64,000 nt of DNA from Rhodocyclales bacterium (lineage in GTDB: Bacteria > Pseudomonadota > Gammaproteobacteria > Burkholderiales > Rhodocyclaceae). Where the stretch lies: positions 1-64,000 of the forward strand of contig JACRIZ010000009.1 of the NCBI GenBank assembly GCA_016235765.1. The letters run 5' to 3'. The translations under genes and the position numbers were made by a program. Positions 37,642 to 47,111 of this stretch are shown here, piece after piece. The notes below the pieces were generated by a model. That model saw only the letters and a program-made list of their open reading frames with translations, had not been told where the DNA came from and did not search any database. Position 1 is the stretch's first letter. Each line of letters begins with the position of its first letter.

Positions 37642-38547
37642 ATGAAGCCGCCACTGAACTTTCGCCACCTTCACTACTTCTGGGTCGCCGCCCAGGAAGG
37701 CAGCTTTACGCGGGCGGCGGAGCGGCTGGGGGTGGCGGTGCAGACCGTCAGCGCGCAAATCGGCCTCCTGGAACGCTCGCTGGGCGCAACGCTGCTGTCG
37801 CCGCAGGGCCGCCGGCTGGTGCCGACCGAGGCCGGCCGCATTGCCATGGATTTCGCCAACCAGATATTCCATCTCGGCGAGCGACTGCGCCAGACCATCG
37901 AGGACTCCGCCGAGGGCCAGCCGCTGCGGCTGACCGTGGGCATTTCCGACGCACTGCCGAAACTGATCGCCTACCGCTTGCTGTCGAACGCGATCATGCC
38001 GCCGAGCCCGGTACGCCTGGTTTGCGAGGAAGGCGACTTCGACGATTTGGTCGCCGACCTGGCGCTGCACCGGCTCGATGTGGTTCTCACCGACCGGCCG
38101 GCGACCACCGGTGGCAACCTGCGCGTTTACAACCATGCCCTGGGCGATTGCGCGATCACGCTGTTCGGTGCGCCGCCGCTGGCGGATGCCATCCGCCAGG
38201 GCTTTCCGCGCAGCCTGAACGGCGCGCCACTCTTGCTGCCGACCCGCGACAATGCCCTGCGCGGGCGGCTGGACCAGTGGTTCTCGGCCCGCGACCTGCG
38301 GCCACGGGTGATCGGCGAGTTCGAAGACAGTGCCTTGCTGATGACTTTCGGCCGTGGCGGCCTGGGTCTGTTTCCGGCGCCGGCCATCCTCGCCGATGAC
38401 ATCGCCGCCGAGTATGGCGCCGTGCCGGCCGGCAATCTGGCCGAGGTCCGCGAGCAGTTCTTTGCCATCACCGCCGAACGGCGCATCCGCCACCCGGCCA
38501 TCGAGGCCTTGCTGGGGCAATCCGCTGGAATCGGCCGAAGCGTATGA
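37642..38547 (+). CDS. nhaR: LysR-family regulator, NhaR-like
   Basis: 301 residues. The start NFRHLHYFWVAAQEGSFTRAAERLGV then VQTVSAQI matches NhaR, the Na+-responsive activator of nhaA in E. coli; helix-turn-helix at about 18-60, then a PBP-like effector domain. The divergent DUF475 gene, not an nhaA, is its neighbour, although CPA2 antiporters lie on both sides. The symbol is by similarity only. Confidence 0.82.
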   Translation: MKPPLNFRHLHYFWVAAQEGSFTRAAERLGVAVQTVSAQIGLLERSLGATLLSPQGRRLVPTEAGRIAMDFANQIFHLGERLRQTIEDSAEGQPLRLTVGISDALPKLIAYRLLSNAIMPPSPVRLVCEEGDFDDLVADLALHRLDVVLTDRPATTGGNLRVYNHALGDCAITLFGAPPLADAIRQGFPRSLNGAPLLLPTRDNALRGRLDQWFSARDLRPRVIGEFEDSALLMTFGRGGLGLFPAPAILADDIAAEYGAVPAGNLAEVREQFFAITAERRIRHPAIEALLGQSAGIGRSV

Positions 38548-38581
38548 TCTCCGCTCCAGCGAATCGTCAGGGACGCCCATC

Positions 38582-39169
38582 ATGACCGTGCTTCCGCGCC
38601 GCGATCTCGTCGCCGCCCTACTGTTGACCATCACCGCGTCATGCGTTCAGGCCCAGGGATCGCCCGCCACGACCCCCAGCCTGCCGCCGGTGCCGACGCC
38701 CACCGCCTTGTATCCCGGCTCGGGAACGGCGTCCTCGTACTCCAGTCCGAGCGGCGTGGCGCTCTATTCCTGGCAGTCGCTCTACCTGCCGATCCATTCG
38801 CATCTCTACCATGGCGAAATCAATGCCAGGACCGGCAAGCCCGCCGAGACACTGGTGTCCGCCCATGTCAGCATCCGCAACACCGACCCGCGCGCCTCGC
38901 TGCAAGTGACCAGCGCGCGCTACTACAACACCGAGGGCAAGCTGCTGCGCGAGTTCCTGTCGCGACCGCAGAGCGTTGCGCCGCTTGGCACCTATGAACT
39001 CTTCGTGCCGCGCACGGACACGTCAGGGGGCTCGGGGGCCAACTTCATCATCGAGTGGGTCGCCGAACGGCCAATCAACGCACCACTCGTGGAAGCGCTG
39101 CACGCCGACATCCGCGAGGCCCGCACGCTGCTGTTCATCACCACGGCGCAACCGATCCATCTGCGCTAG
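38582..39169 (+). CDS. DUF3124 exported protein
   Basis: 195 residues. Signal peptide (MTVLPRRDLVAALLLTITA) ending at S-C-V-Q-A-Q-G; the Cys makes a lipoprotein possible. The mature part has QSLYLPIHSHLYHGEI, LVSAHVSIRNTDPRASLQVTSARYY and GGSGANFIIEWVA, matching the DUF3124 family of periplasmic beta proteins. No function is known. Start chosen at 38582, 34 bp after the LysR stop. Confidence 0.8.
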   Translation: MTVLPRRDLVAALLLTITASCVQAQGSPATTPSLPPVPTPTALYPGSGTASSYSSPSGVALYSWQSLYLPIHSHLYHGEINARTGKPAETLVSAHVSIRNTDPRASLQVTSARYYNTEGKLLREFLSRPQSVAPLGTYELFVPRTDTSGGSGANFIIEWVAERPINAPLVEALHADIREARTLLFITTAQPIHLR

Positions 39170-39292
39170 CGCGGCGAACCGCGATGCAATGCCCCGCATG
39201 GGGTACGGCTGACTCGGCACCGAGGCTTGCTACCCGCATGAGGAGTCCCGGCAGGCTGATAGTATGCAGGTATTGTCGTTCGATAGGCTGCC

Positions 39293-41524
39293 ATGAGACT
39301 TTCGCTGCGTTTTGTCCTGCCCCTGATGCTGGTCCTGGCGGCTATCGCCTGGGGCGTCGCACCGCTGGTCGACCAGTTGACGCTGCGCTGGTTCACCCGC
39401 GACATGGACATCCGCGCCGAACTGATCGCCAATGCCATGCGCGAGCCGCTCATCGACCAGCTCGCCGCCGGCTCGAAGACCAAGATCGCCAGCTATTTCT
39501 CGCGCATCGCACGGGACGAGCGCCTCTACGCGATCGGCTATTGCGCGACGCCCGACGACCAGCCCCTGGCGACCCGCTCGCTGCCGCCGCAGATCCGCTG
39601 CGAGAACCTCAGCCAGTGGCAGGACGCGGAGAACCCGGTGCTGGAGAGCTCGCGCGGCTCGCTGCACGTCGCCGTCAAGCCGCTCAACGAGGAAGAGGAA
39701 GGCGCCGGCTGGCTGGTGCTGATCCACGACATGAGCTTCGTCACGCGGCGCAGCGAGGAGACCAAGGTCTACGTCTTCTATTTTTTCATGGCGCTCGCTG
39801 CCGTCGTCTCGCTGGTCACCGTCATCATCGCCCAGCTCTCCTGGCGGGGCTGGGTGACGGGCATGCGTGCGCTGCTGCGCGGCGAAGGCCTGTTGCGCGA
39901 GCCGACCCCAAGATCGAACGCGCCTGAGTTCCAGCCCATCGCCCGCGACCTGCATCGGCTGATCCAGGACCTCGAGAGCGAAACGCGTTCGCGCGACGAG
40001 AGCCAGATCACCTGGACGCCGGACGCCCTGCGCGCCATCCTGCACGGCGAACTGCGCGGCGAGAACGTCATCGTCATCTCCAACCGCGAGCCCTACATCC
40101 ACCAGCGACGCGGCGATCATGTCGAGGTGCAGCGCCCCGCCAGCGGCCTGGTGACGGCGCTGGAACCCATCATGCGCGCCTGCTCGGGCACCTGGATCGC
40201 CCACGGCAGCGGCTCCGCCGACCGCGAGGCAGTAGACGGCAGCGACCGCATCGGCGTGCCGCCCGAGCACCCCACCTACCAATTGCGCCGCGTCTGGCTG
40301 ACGCCCGAGGAGGAGAACGGCTATTACTACGGCTTCTCCAACGAGGGACTTTGGCCGCTCTGCCATATCGCCCACGTGCGGCCGATCTTCCGCTCCGCCG
40401 ACTGGGCGCATTACGTCGCGGTCAACAAGAAGTTCGCCGAAGCCGTGGTTGCCGAGGCGCGCACCCCGAATCCCATCGTCCTGGTGCAGGACTACCACTT
40501 CGCACTGCTGCCACGCATGATCCGCGAACTGCTGCCCGATGCGACCATCATCACCTTCTGGCACATTCCCTGGCCGAACCCGGAGTCCTTCGCGATCTGT
40601 CCCTGGCGCGAAGAGATCATCTCGGGTCTGCTGGGCAGCAGCATCCTCGGCTTCCACACGCAATTCCATTGCAATAACTTCGTGGATACGGTGGACCGCT
40701 TCCTCGAAGCACGGGTCGACCGCGAGTCCTTCACCGTCACGCTCGGCGGCAAGCAGACTGCCGTGCGGCGCTATCCGATTTCGATCGCCTGGCCGCCCGA
40801 TCCGGAAATGGTCGACAAAGCCATCGGCCAGTGCCGCGCCGAAGTGCGCGCCGCCAACGGCCTGCCGGCCGGCCACCTGATCGGCATCGGCATCGACCGC
40901 CTCGACTACACCAAGGGCATCATGGAGCGCTTCCGCGCCGTCGAGCGCCTGCTGGAACTGCAGCCCGAATGGATCGGCCGCCTCACCTTCATCCAGATCG
41001 GCGCGCCCACGCGCACGGGCATCGACGAGTACCAGAACCACGAGGTACAGGTGCGGGCGCTGGCCGCGCGCATCAACGACCGCTTCGGCCGGGGCGTACC
41101 GCCGCCGATCGTCCTGAAGGTCGAGCACCACGAACCGCGCGAGGTTTACGAGTATCTCCGCGCCGCAGAGTTCTGCTTCGTCAGCAGCCTGCATGACGGC
41201 ATGAACCTGGTCGCCAAGGAATTCGTCGCCGCCCGCGACGACGAGCGAGGCGTGCTGATCCTGTCCCAATTTACCGGCGCCGCCCGGGAACTGCCCGAGG
41301 CCCTGATCGTCAACCCGTATGACGCGGACCAGAGCGCGGCCGCCTTGCATCTCGCGCTGACCATGCCGCCGACCGAGCAGCGCGACCGCATGCGCCTGAT
41401 GCGTGGCCTGGTCGGTGAATTCAACGTCTACCGCTGGGCCGGTCGCATGCTGCTCGATGCCGCCACCATGCGCCGCCGCAACCGCTTGCTGGAGAAGCCG
41501 CCGGTCGGCACTTCCGCCTCTTAG
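39293..41524 (+). CDS. otsA: Membrane sensor-like domain fused to trehalose-6-phosphate synthase (GT20)
   Basis: 743 residues. The N-terminus has a membrane helix (5-25), a periplasmic region of about 130 residues, a second helix (161-183) and a HAMP-like/coiled segment (185-240). A full GT20 synthase follows (258-720). Substrate motifs are present: VISNREP, VQDYHF, FWHIPWPNPE, GFHTQFH, IDRLDYTKGI and DGMNLVAKEF. OtsA joins UDP-glucose and glucose-6-phosphate. The usual protein of about 470 residues is soluble; here it is anchored behind what looks like a sensor input. otsB follows after 8 bp. Confidence 0.92.
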   Translation: MRLSLRFVLPLMLVLAAIAWGVAPLVDQLTLRWFTRDMDIRAELIANAMREPLIDQLAAGSKTKIASYFSRIARDERLYAIGYCATPDDQPLATRSLPPQIRCENLSQWQDAENPVLESSRGSLHVAVKPLNEEEEGAGWLVLIHDMSFVTRRSEETKVYVFYFFMALAAVVSLVTVIIAQLSWRGWVTGMRALLRGEGLLREPTPRSNAPEFQPIARDLHRLIQDLESETRSRDESQITWTPDALRAILHGELRGENVIVISNREPYIHQRRGDHVEVQRPASGLVTALEPIMRACSGTWIAHGSGSADREAVDGSDRIGVPPEHPTYQLRRVWLTPEEENGYYYGFSNEGLWPLCHIAHVRPIFRSADWAHYVAVNKKFAEAVVAEARTPNPIVLVQDYHFALLPRMIRELLPDATIITFWHIPWPNPESFAICPWREEIISGLLGSSILGFHTQFHCNNFVDTVDRFLEARVDRESFTVTLGGKQTAVRRYPISIAWPPDPEMVDKAIGQCRAEVRAANGLPAGHLIGIGIDRLDYTKGIMERFRAVERLLELQPEWIGRLTFIQIGAPTRTGIDEYQNHEVQVRALAARINDRFGRGVPPPIVLKVEHHEPREVYEYLRAAEFCFVSSLHDGMNLVAKEFVAARDDERGVLILSQFTGAARELPEALIVNPYDADQSAAALHLALTMPPTEQRDRMRLMRGLVGEFNVYRWAGRMLLDAATMRRRNRLLEKPPVGTSAS

Positions 41525-41532
41525 GAATCACG

Positions 41533-42279
41533 ATGGAAACCGAGGACGAATTCGAGAACTCCCCCCCCACGCCAAGCATCGAATGGTGTTTCTTCCTTGA
41601 CGTCGATGGCACGCTGCTGGAGATCGCCGCCAATCCGAATGCGATACGCGTCGACCAGTCGCTGCTGCAGTTGCTGGAACGCCTGCATCGCGCCAGCGGC
41701 GCGGTTGCGCTGATCAGCGGCCGTGCAATATCCGACCTGGATCGGCGCATTGCCAACCGGCTGCCGCGCGCCGGCCAGCACGGCCTGGAGAGGCGTGACG
41801 CCGCCGGCCGGCTCTGGCTGCACGCCACGCCCCCCGAGGCCAAGGAACTCATCCGCAGCGCGCTGACGCCCTGGCTGGAAAGCCATCCCGGCCTGCTGCT
41901 GGAGGACAAGGGCCTGACCCTGGCCCTGCATTACCGCCAGGAACCGGACCTCGAAGAACAGTTGAACGAACTGATGGCCAAGCTGATCGCCGAGGCCGGC
42001 GACCAGTTGGTCATGCAGAAGGGCAAGTGCGTGGTGGAAGCGAAACCGGCCAACTTCGACAAAGGTACCGCCATCGAGGAGTTTCTTGCCGAGGCGCCGT
42101 TCAAGGGCCGCCAGCCGGTTTTCATCGGCGACGACCTCAACGACGAGCACGGATTTGCGATGATCAACAGGGTCGGCGGCATCTCGATCAAGGTCGGCGC
42201 CGGCGACTCCTGCGCCACCTACCGGTTGCGCGACGTCAGCGCCGTGCGCGCCTGGCTGGCCAGCGCCCTGGAGCGCTGA
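41533..42279 (+). CDS. otsB: Trehalose-6-phosphate phosphatase
   Basis: 248 residues, HAD superfamily. FFLDVDGTLLEIAANP at about residues 20-35 carries the catalytic Asp pair. LISGRAI, KGTAIEEFL (Lys) and FIGDDLNDEHGF complete the active site. It removes phosphate from the OtsA product to release trehalose. It sits between otsA and a GH15 gene with gaps of 8 and 3 bp, clearly one operon. Confidence 0.95.
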   Translation: METEDEFENSPPTPSIEWCFFLDVDGTLLEIAANPNAIRVDQSLLQLLERLHRASGAVALISGRAISDLDRRIANRLPRAGQHGLERRDAAGRLWLHATPPEAKELIRSALTPWLESHPGLLLEDKGLTLALHYRQEPDLEEQLNELMAKLIAEAGDQLVMQKGKCVVEAKPANFDKGTAIEEFLAEAPFKGRQPVFIGDDLNDEHGFAMINRVGGISIKVGAGDSCATYRLRDVSAVRAWLASALER

Positions 42280-42282
42280 ACG

Positions 42283-44064
42283 ATGGCCGGACTCGGCGAC
42301 CTGGCCCTGATCGGCAACTGCACGATCGGGGCCCTGATCGATGGCTTGGGCCGCATTGTCTGGGGCTGCTTCCCGCGCTTCGACGGCGACCCGACTTTCT
42401 GCTCGCTGCTGCGAGAGGATCATGAACTCGGCTCCTTGGGCGTCGAGGTCGCCGACTTCGAGCGCGCTGAGCAGCACTATCTCGAAAACACCGCCATCCT
42501 GGTGACCCGCCTCTACGACCGCCATGGCGGCGGCGTCGAGATCACCGACTTCGCGCCGCGCTTCGGCCAGTATGGCCGCATGTTCCGCCCCATGATGCTG
42601 GTGCGCAGGCTCAGGCGGATCGGCGTGTCGCCGCGGCTGACTCTGCGCATTCGCCCGGCTTGCGGCCATGGCAGCGGCCGCCCCACGGTCACCTGGGGCA
42701 GCCATCATGTTCGCTACGTGATGGCCGACCAGGCGCTGCGGCTGACCACCAACGCGTCGATTACGGCGATCGTCGAGGAAATGCCCTTCTTCCTCGAAGA
42801 CTCGGTAACCCTGGTGCTCGGCCCCGACGAGACGGTTCCCGAGGGTGCCGAGGAGGTCGGCCGCCGCTTCCTCGACGAGACCACCCAGTACTGGCGCGAA
42901 TGGGTGCGCTTCCTGAGCATCCCCTACGAGTGGCAGGCGGCCGTGATCCGGGCCGCCATCACGCTCAAGCTCAACGCCTACGACGACACCGGCGCCATCG
43001 TCGCCGCCATGACCACCTCGCTGCCCGAGGCGGCCGACAGCGGCCGCAACTGGGACTACCGGTTCTGCTGGCTGCGCGACGGTTACTTCGTGGTCAACGC
43101 GCTGAACCGGCTGGGCGCCACGCGCAGTATGGAGCGCTACCTTTCCTACATAGTCAACATCGCCGCCGACGCGGCTGGCCGGCCGCTCCAGCCGGTCTAT
43201 CGCATCGACGGCCGGGCCGACCTGGAGGAGCGCATCGAGCCCAGCCTGCCGGGCTATCGCGGCATGGGCCCGGTGCGCATCGGCAACCAGGCCTACAAGC
43301 AGGTGCAGCACGACGTCTATGGCTCGGCGATCCTCGCCGCCACGCACATCTTCTTCGACCAGCGCCTGACGCGACGCGGCGACGAGGGGCTGTTCCGGCG
43401 CCTGGAGGCGCTCGGCGAAATGGCGGCATTGAACTTCGACCAGCCCGACGCGGGCTTGTGGGAATTGCGGGGCAGCGCCCGCGTGCACACCTTCTCGGCC
43501 GTGATGTGCTGGGCCGGTTGCGACCGCCTGGCGCGCATTGCCGCCCATCTCGGCCTCGGCGAGCGCGCCGGCTACTGGCGCGCGCATGCCGACCGCATCC
43601 ACCGCGTCATCGACGAGCGCGCATGGAACGCGCGGCGCAACGCGTTTGCATCCACTTTCGAAGGCGACGCCATGGACGCCAGCCTGCTGCTGCTGGCCGA
43701 ACTCGACTTTCTGGATGCCGCCGATCCTCGCTTCGCCTCGACGGTCGCCGCGGTCGAGCAGGACCTGCTGCGCGGCGACTACATCTTCCGCTACGTCGAG
43801 AAGGACGACTTCGGCGAACCGGAAAACGCGTTCCTCGTCTGTACCTTCTGGTACGTCAATGCGCTGGCCGCCGTCGGTCGCCGGGACGAGGCGCGCGCGC
43901 TGTTCGAGAAACTACTCGCCAGCCGCAACCGGCACGGCCTGCTGGCTGAGCACATCGACACGCGCAGCGGCGAACTGTGGGGCAATTTCGTGCAGACCTA
44001 CAGCATGGTCGGCCTGATCAACTCGGCGATCCGGCTGTCGATGCGCTGGGACCAGGCATTCTGA
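42283..44064 (+). CDS. Glycoside hydrolase family 15 enzyme (glucoamylase/trehalase-like)
   Basis: 593 residues. The N-terminal beta domain starts LIGNCTIGALIDGLGRIVWGCFPRFD. The catalytic (alpha/alpha)6 barrel has NWDYRFCWLRD (about 265-275) with the substrate Arg/Asp, and a second acid in HIDTRSGELWGNFVQTYSM. GH15 includes glucoamylases and bacterial trehalases; position after otsAB makes trehalose or a related glucan the likely substrate, giving synthesis and breakdown in one operon. The segment IGVSPRLTL lies over DNA resembling the palindromic repeat, probably by chance. Confidence 0.9.
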   Translation: MAGLGDLALIGNCTIGALIDGLGRIVWGCFPRFDGDPTFCSLLREDHELGSLGVEVADFERAEQHYLENTAILVTRLYDRHGGGVEITDFAPRFGQYGRMFRPMMLVRRLRRIGVSPRLTLRIRPACGHGSGRPTVTWGSHHVRYVMADQALRLTTNASITAIVEEMPFFLEDSVTLVLGPDETVPEGAEEVGRRFLDETTQYWREWVRFLSIPYEWQAAVIRAAITLKLNAYDDTGAIVAAMTTSLPEAADSGRNWDYRFCWLRDGYFVVNALNRLGATRSMERYLSYIVNIAADAAGRPLQPVYRIDGRADLEERIEPSLPGYRGMGPVRIGNQAYKQVQHDVYGSAILAATHIFFDQRLTRRGDEGLFRRLEALGEMAALNFDQPDAGLWELRGSARVHTFSAVMCWAGCDRLARIAAHLGLGERAGYWRAHADRIHRVIDERAWNARRNAFASTFEGDAMDASLLLLAELDFLDAADPRFASTVAAVEQDLLRGDYIFRYVEKDDFGEPENAFLVCTFWYVNALAAVGRRDEARALFEKLLASRNRHGLLAEHIDTRSGELWGNFVQTYSMVGLINSAIRLSMRWDQAF

Positions 44065-44104
44065 CGGAGACACGAAGCGCAGGACGTAGGACAATCCCGG
44101 CTAC

Positions 44105-45820
44105 ATGCACGACAACCTGCTCGCCCTGCTGCTGCTCCTGACCGCCGCCGTCGCCGCGGTCGCGCTGGCGCACCGCTTCCGGTTGCCCGCCATCCTTGCC
44201 TACCTGGCGGTCGGCATCGCGCTCGGCCCGCACGGCGCTGCAGTCCTGGCGGAAAGCGCGCAGGTAGCGGGCTTCGCCGAGTTCGGCGTCGTCTTCCTGA
44301 TGTTCTCGATCGGCCTCGAATTCAGCCTGCAACGCCTCAAGACCATGCGTTCGCTGGTATTCGGCTTCGGCAGCGCGCAGATGCTGCTGACCGTCGCCGG
44401 AGCCATGTTCGTTGCCTGGCTGGGCTACGGCCAGGGTTGGCGCGCCGGCCTCGCGGTCGGCCTCGCGGTCGCGATGTCGTCCACCGCCATCGTCGCCAAG
44501 CTGCTCTCCGAACGCTTCGAGCTGCATTCGCGATCCGGCCGCCAGACCATGGGCGTGCTGCTGTTCCAGGACCTGGCCGTGGTGCCTTGCCTGCTGCTGC
44601 TCCCCGCGCTGGCCAACCCGGCCGAGGATCTGCTGCGGGCGATGTCGGTGGCGCTCGTCCAGGCCGCCGTGGTGCTCGCCGTCCTGATCTGGTCCGGCCA
44701 GCACCTGATGCGGCGCATCTACGACATCGTCGCCGCGCGCCGTTCCGAGGAGTTGTTCGTGCTGGCCACGCTCTGGGTGGTGATCGGCCTGGCCTACGCC
44801 ACCGGGGCGGCCGGCCTGTCGCTGGCGCTGGGCGCCTTCGTCGGCGGCATGCTGATCTCCGAGACCATGTACCGGCACCAGGTCGAGGCCGACATCCGGC
44901 CGTTCCGCGACATCCTGCTCGGCCTGTTCTTCATCACCATCGGCATGATGCTCGACCTCGGCTACGTCGCGGGCAACCTGGACGGCCTGGCGCTGGCGGT
45001 GCTGCTGCTGGTCTGCGGCAAGGGGGTGGCGGTGCTGCTGGTCTCCTTCGCGGCCCGCAACTCCCTCGACATCGCGCTGCGTACCGCCGCGCAGCTCGCC
45101 CAGGCCGGCGAGTTCGGCCTGGTGCTGACCGGGCTGGCGCACCAGCAGGGCCTGATCGGCGACCAGGTGTTCCAGGTGACGCTCTCGGCCATGCTGGTAT
45201 CGATGTTCCTGGCGCCCTTCCTGATCGAGCGCGTGGCGCGCCTGTCGGGCCAGATGGCGCGCGGCGACTGGGCGCACAAGGCGATGGCCGTCCATGAGGT
45301 CGCCGTCGCCGGCTTCGGCCTCGAGCAGCACGTCATCATCTGCGGCTACGGGCGGACCGGCAGCCGGATCGGCGAATTCCTGAGCCGGGAGGATATCCCC
45401 TTCCTGGCGCTGGACGTCGATCCGCATCAGGTGCGGAGCGCTGCGCCGATTGGCGGCCGGGTCGTGTTCGGCAGCGCCGACCGGCTGGAGGTGATGCAGG
45501 CGGCCGGCCTGGCGCGCGCGCGCGCCGTGGTCATCGCCTACCCGGACATCCCGTCGGCGGAGCGCGTGCTGCGGCTGGTGCGCAGCCTGCGTCCCGACGT
45601 ACCGGTGATCGTGCGCGCCCCGGACGACAGCCAGATGCGCCAGTTGAAGGAAGCAGGCGCGACCGAGGTCATCCCCGAGGTGCTGGAGGGCAGCCTGATG
45701 ATCGCCGCGGAAACGCTGGCGCAGATCGGCATACCCGTCGAGCGGGCGATGACTCACGTTCGCGCCGCACGCGCCGAGCGCTACGCTTCGCTCCGCGACT
45801 ACTACCGGAAGCCGGGTTAG
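44105..45820 (+). CDS. KefB/KefC-like monovalent cation:proton antiporter with RCK_N domain
   Basis: 571 residues. A CPA2 membrane domain (1-385) contains FGVVFLMFSIGLEFSLQRLK and AQAGEFGLVLTGLA. A cytoplasmic Rossmann RCK/TrkA-N domain (about 410-530) has VIICGYGRTGSRIGEFL. KefB/C export K+ when glutathione adducts appear; whether this one is glutathione-gated is not visible, but a GCS2 ligase gene lies 8 kb away. It is convergent with the PhnD-rhodanese gene, overlapping 4 bp. Confidence 0.9.
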   Translation: MHDNLLALLLLLTAAVAAVALAHRFRLPAILAYLAVGIALGPHGAAVLAESAQVAGFAEFGVVFLMFSIGLEFSLQRLKTMRSLVFGFGSAQMLLTVAGAMFVAWLGYGQGWRAGLAVGLAVAMSSTAIVAKLLSERFELHSRSGRQTMGVLLFQDLAVVPCLLLLPALANPAEDLLRAMSVALVQAAVVLAVLIWSGQHLMRRIYDIVAARRSEELFVLATLWVVIGLAYATGAAGLSLALGAFVGGMLISETMYRHQVEADIRPFRDILLGLFFITIGMMLDLGYVAGNLDGLALAVLLLVCGKGVAVLLVSFAARNSLDIALRTAAQLAQAGEFGLVLTGLAHQQGLIGDQVFQVTLSAMLVSMFLAPFLIERVARLSGQMARGDWAHKAMAVHEVAVAGFGLEQHVIICGYGRTGSRIGEFLSREDIPFLALDVDPHQVRSAAPIGGRVVFGSADRLEVMQAAGLARARAVVIAYPDIPSAERVLRLVRSLRPDVPVIVRAPDDSQMRQLKEAGATEVIPEVLEGSLMIAAETLAQIGIPVERAMTHVRAARAERYASLRDYYRKPG

Positions 45821-47019
45821 CCCCTGTCGATCGGCAGGCCGGCCTCGGCCCACTCCTTGATGCCGCCGCGGAACCAGTAGATGCGCTTGTATCCGGCCCG
45901 TGCCGCGAGAACGGCCGCCTTGTAGCTTTTCCAGCATTCCGGCCCGCCGCAGGAGAACATCATCTCCTTGTTCTTGTCGGCCGGCAGCTTGGCCATGTCG
46001 AACTCGTCCTTGCCGGCATCAAAATCGGTTTCCTTGGCGCTGCGTTCGACATAGGGCAGCGACACGGCCCCGGCCGGCCGGCTGACGACGAACTCCGTCT
46101 TGACGCGGGTATCGTAGAGCGCGACGCCGCGCGCCATCAGTTGTCTGGCCTCCCGGGCCGTTACCAACTGGACACCCTCCAGCAGGCGCGGCGTGAAATA
46201 GCCGAGCGTCGATACGTAATCGTAGGCAGCGGGATCGACGGTCTGGAAGGTCGCACCCGACTGGCTGGGCACCGACTTGTCCGCCACGGCATCCCGCATG
46301 GCCCTGATGGCATTCTTGCCCAGCGACTTGTGGGCGACGATGGCCACGCCCGGCGATTCCTTGGTCCGCATCACTTCCTGGACCGGCTCGCCTTTGGCGA
46401 GCCACTGCTCGAAGGTGGTTTCCTCGACGGCCACCGTATCGACCGTGCCGAACTTGAGGGCATTGAGCAGCGCGCCTTCGTAATAAGTGAAGTAGAGCTT
46501 GCTGAAGTACTGCCGGATGGAACTGCCGGCGGCATTCGCCTCGCCGCGCATCAGGTAGGTGGCAATGGCGTCCTGGCCCGGCAGGCCGAGCGACTTGCCC
46601 CTGGCATCGGCAAAACTGCGGATGGCCGACGTCTTCAGGGTGGCGAGCACGATGCGTACGTTCCGGCTGGCCACGCCGACCGGCAGATAGTGCCCATGGC
46701 GCAAGGCACTGCTGACCATGTGGGCCGGGCCGACGATGACCGCCACCGTACCATTGCGGGTCGCTACCATGTCCTGCGTCGAGTCCGCCGAGAACAGGAA
46801 CATCGAGCCGATCTTGGCCTTGGCGGAAAGGCTCTCCACCAGGCGGGTCCACGCCGGATACGAGGTGAACCGATCCCGCTCGCCGTACTCGCCGGTGTTG
46901 ATCAGCCAGCGATCGGCCACCGTCGAACTTTCCGCCGCCGCGCCGGCGGCAATGCCGAGACCCGCAAGCGCGGCCAGCATGAGCTTGCGCAGCGCCGGCC
47001 AACATGCTTCAGGCATCAT
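45817..47019 (-). CDS. PhnD-like periplasmic binding domain fused to rhodanese domain (copy 1)
   Basis: About 400 residues. Signal peptide, then a type-2 periplasmic-binding domain (about 30-255) like PhnD phosphonate/phosphite receptors (TVAVIVGPAHMVSSALR, YFTYYEGALLNALKFGTVDTVAV). A rhodanese domain (about 270-395) follows, with catalytic-loop FSCGGPECWKSY and RIYWFRGGIKEW. Rhodaneses transfer sulfane sulfur; the CGGPECW loop recalls CxxCW-type periplasmic rhodaneses. No ABC permease is nearby, so it may be a sensor or sulfur carrier. I chose the ATG at 47019 behind GGGGGAGG. It is closely similar to the next gene. Confidence 0.82.
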   Translation of the reverse strand: MMPEACWPALRKLMLAALAGLGIAAGAAAESSTVADRWLINTGEYGERDRFTSYPAWTRLVESLSAKAKIGSMFLFSADSTQDMVATRNGTVAVIVGPAHMVSSALRHGHYLPVGVASRNVRIVLATLKTSAIRSFADARGKSLGLPGQDAIATYLMRGEANAAGSSIRQYFSKLYFTYYEGALLNALKFGTVDTVAVEETTFEQWLAKGEPVQEVMRTKESPGVAIVAHKSLGKNAIRAMRDAVADKSVPSQSGATFQTVDPAAYDYVSTLGYFTPRLLEGVQLVTAREARQLMARGVALYDTRVKTEFVVSRPAGAVSLPYVERSAKETDFDAGKDEFDMAKLPADKNKEMMFSCGGPECWKSYKAAVLAARAGYKRIYWFRGGIKEWAEAGLPIDRG

Positions 47020-47111
47020 TCCTCCCCCTTTGGCCATGCCATTCTCAAGGCGGGCAATGATAACCGGACAAGATTACAGGCGAATACCTGTCATGTCGGC
47101 ACGACAGCTTG

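Noticed and set aside
39190-39215. Partial likeness to the repeat after the DUF3124 gene (ACGGCTGACT with a CCCC/GGGG stem)
   Set aside because: Only about ten bases agree and the dyad is different, so it is too weak to count.
42621-42643. Sequence resembling the palindromic repeat (GGCGTGTCGCCGCGGCTGACT) in the GH15 gene
   Set aside because: The match lacks the T-run and the reading used elsewhere, and the encoded segment IGVSPRLTL fits an ordinary GH15 beta-strand. Counted as chance unless a profile search says otherwise.
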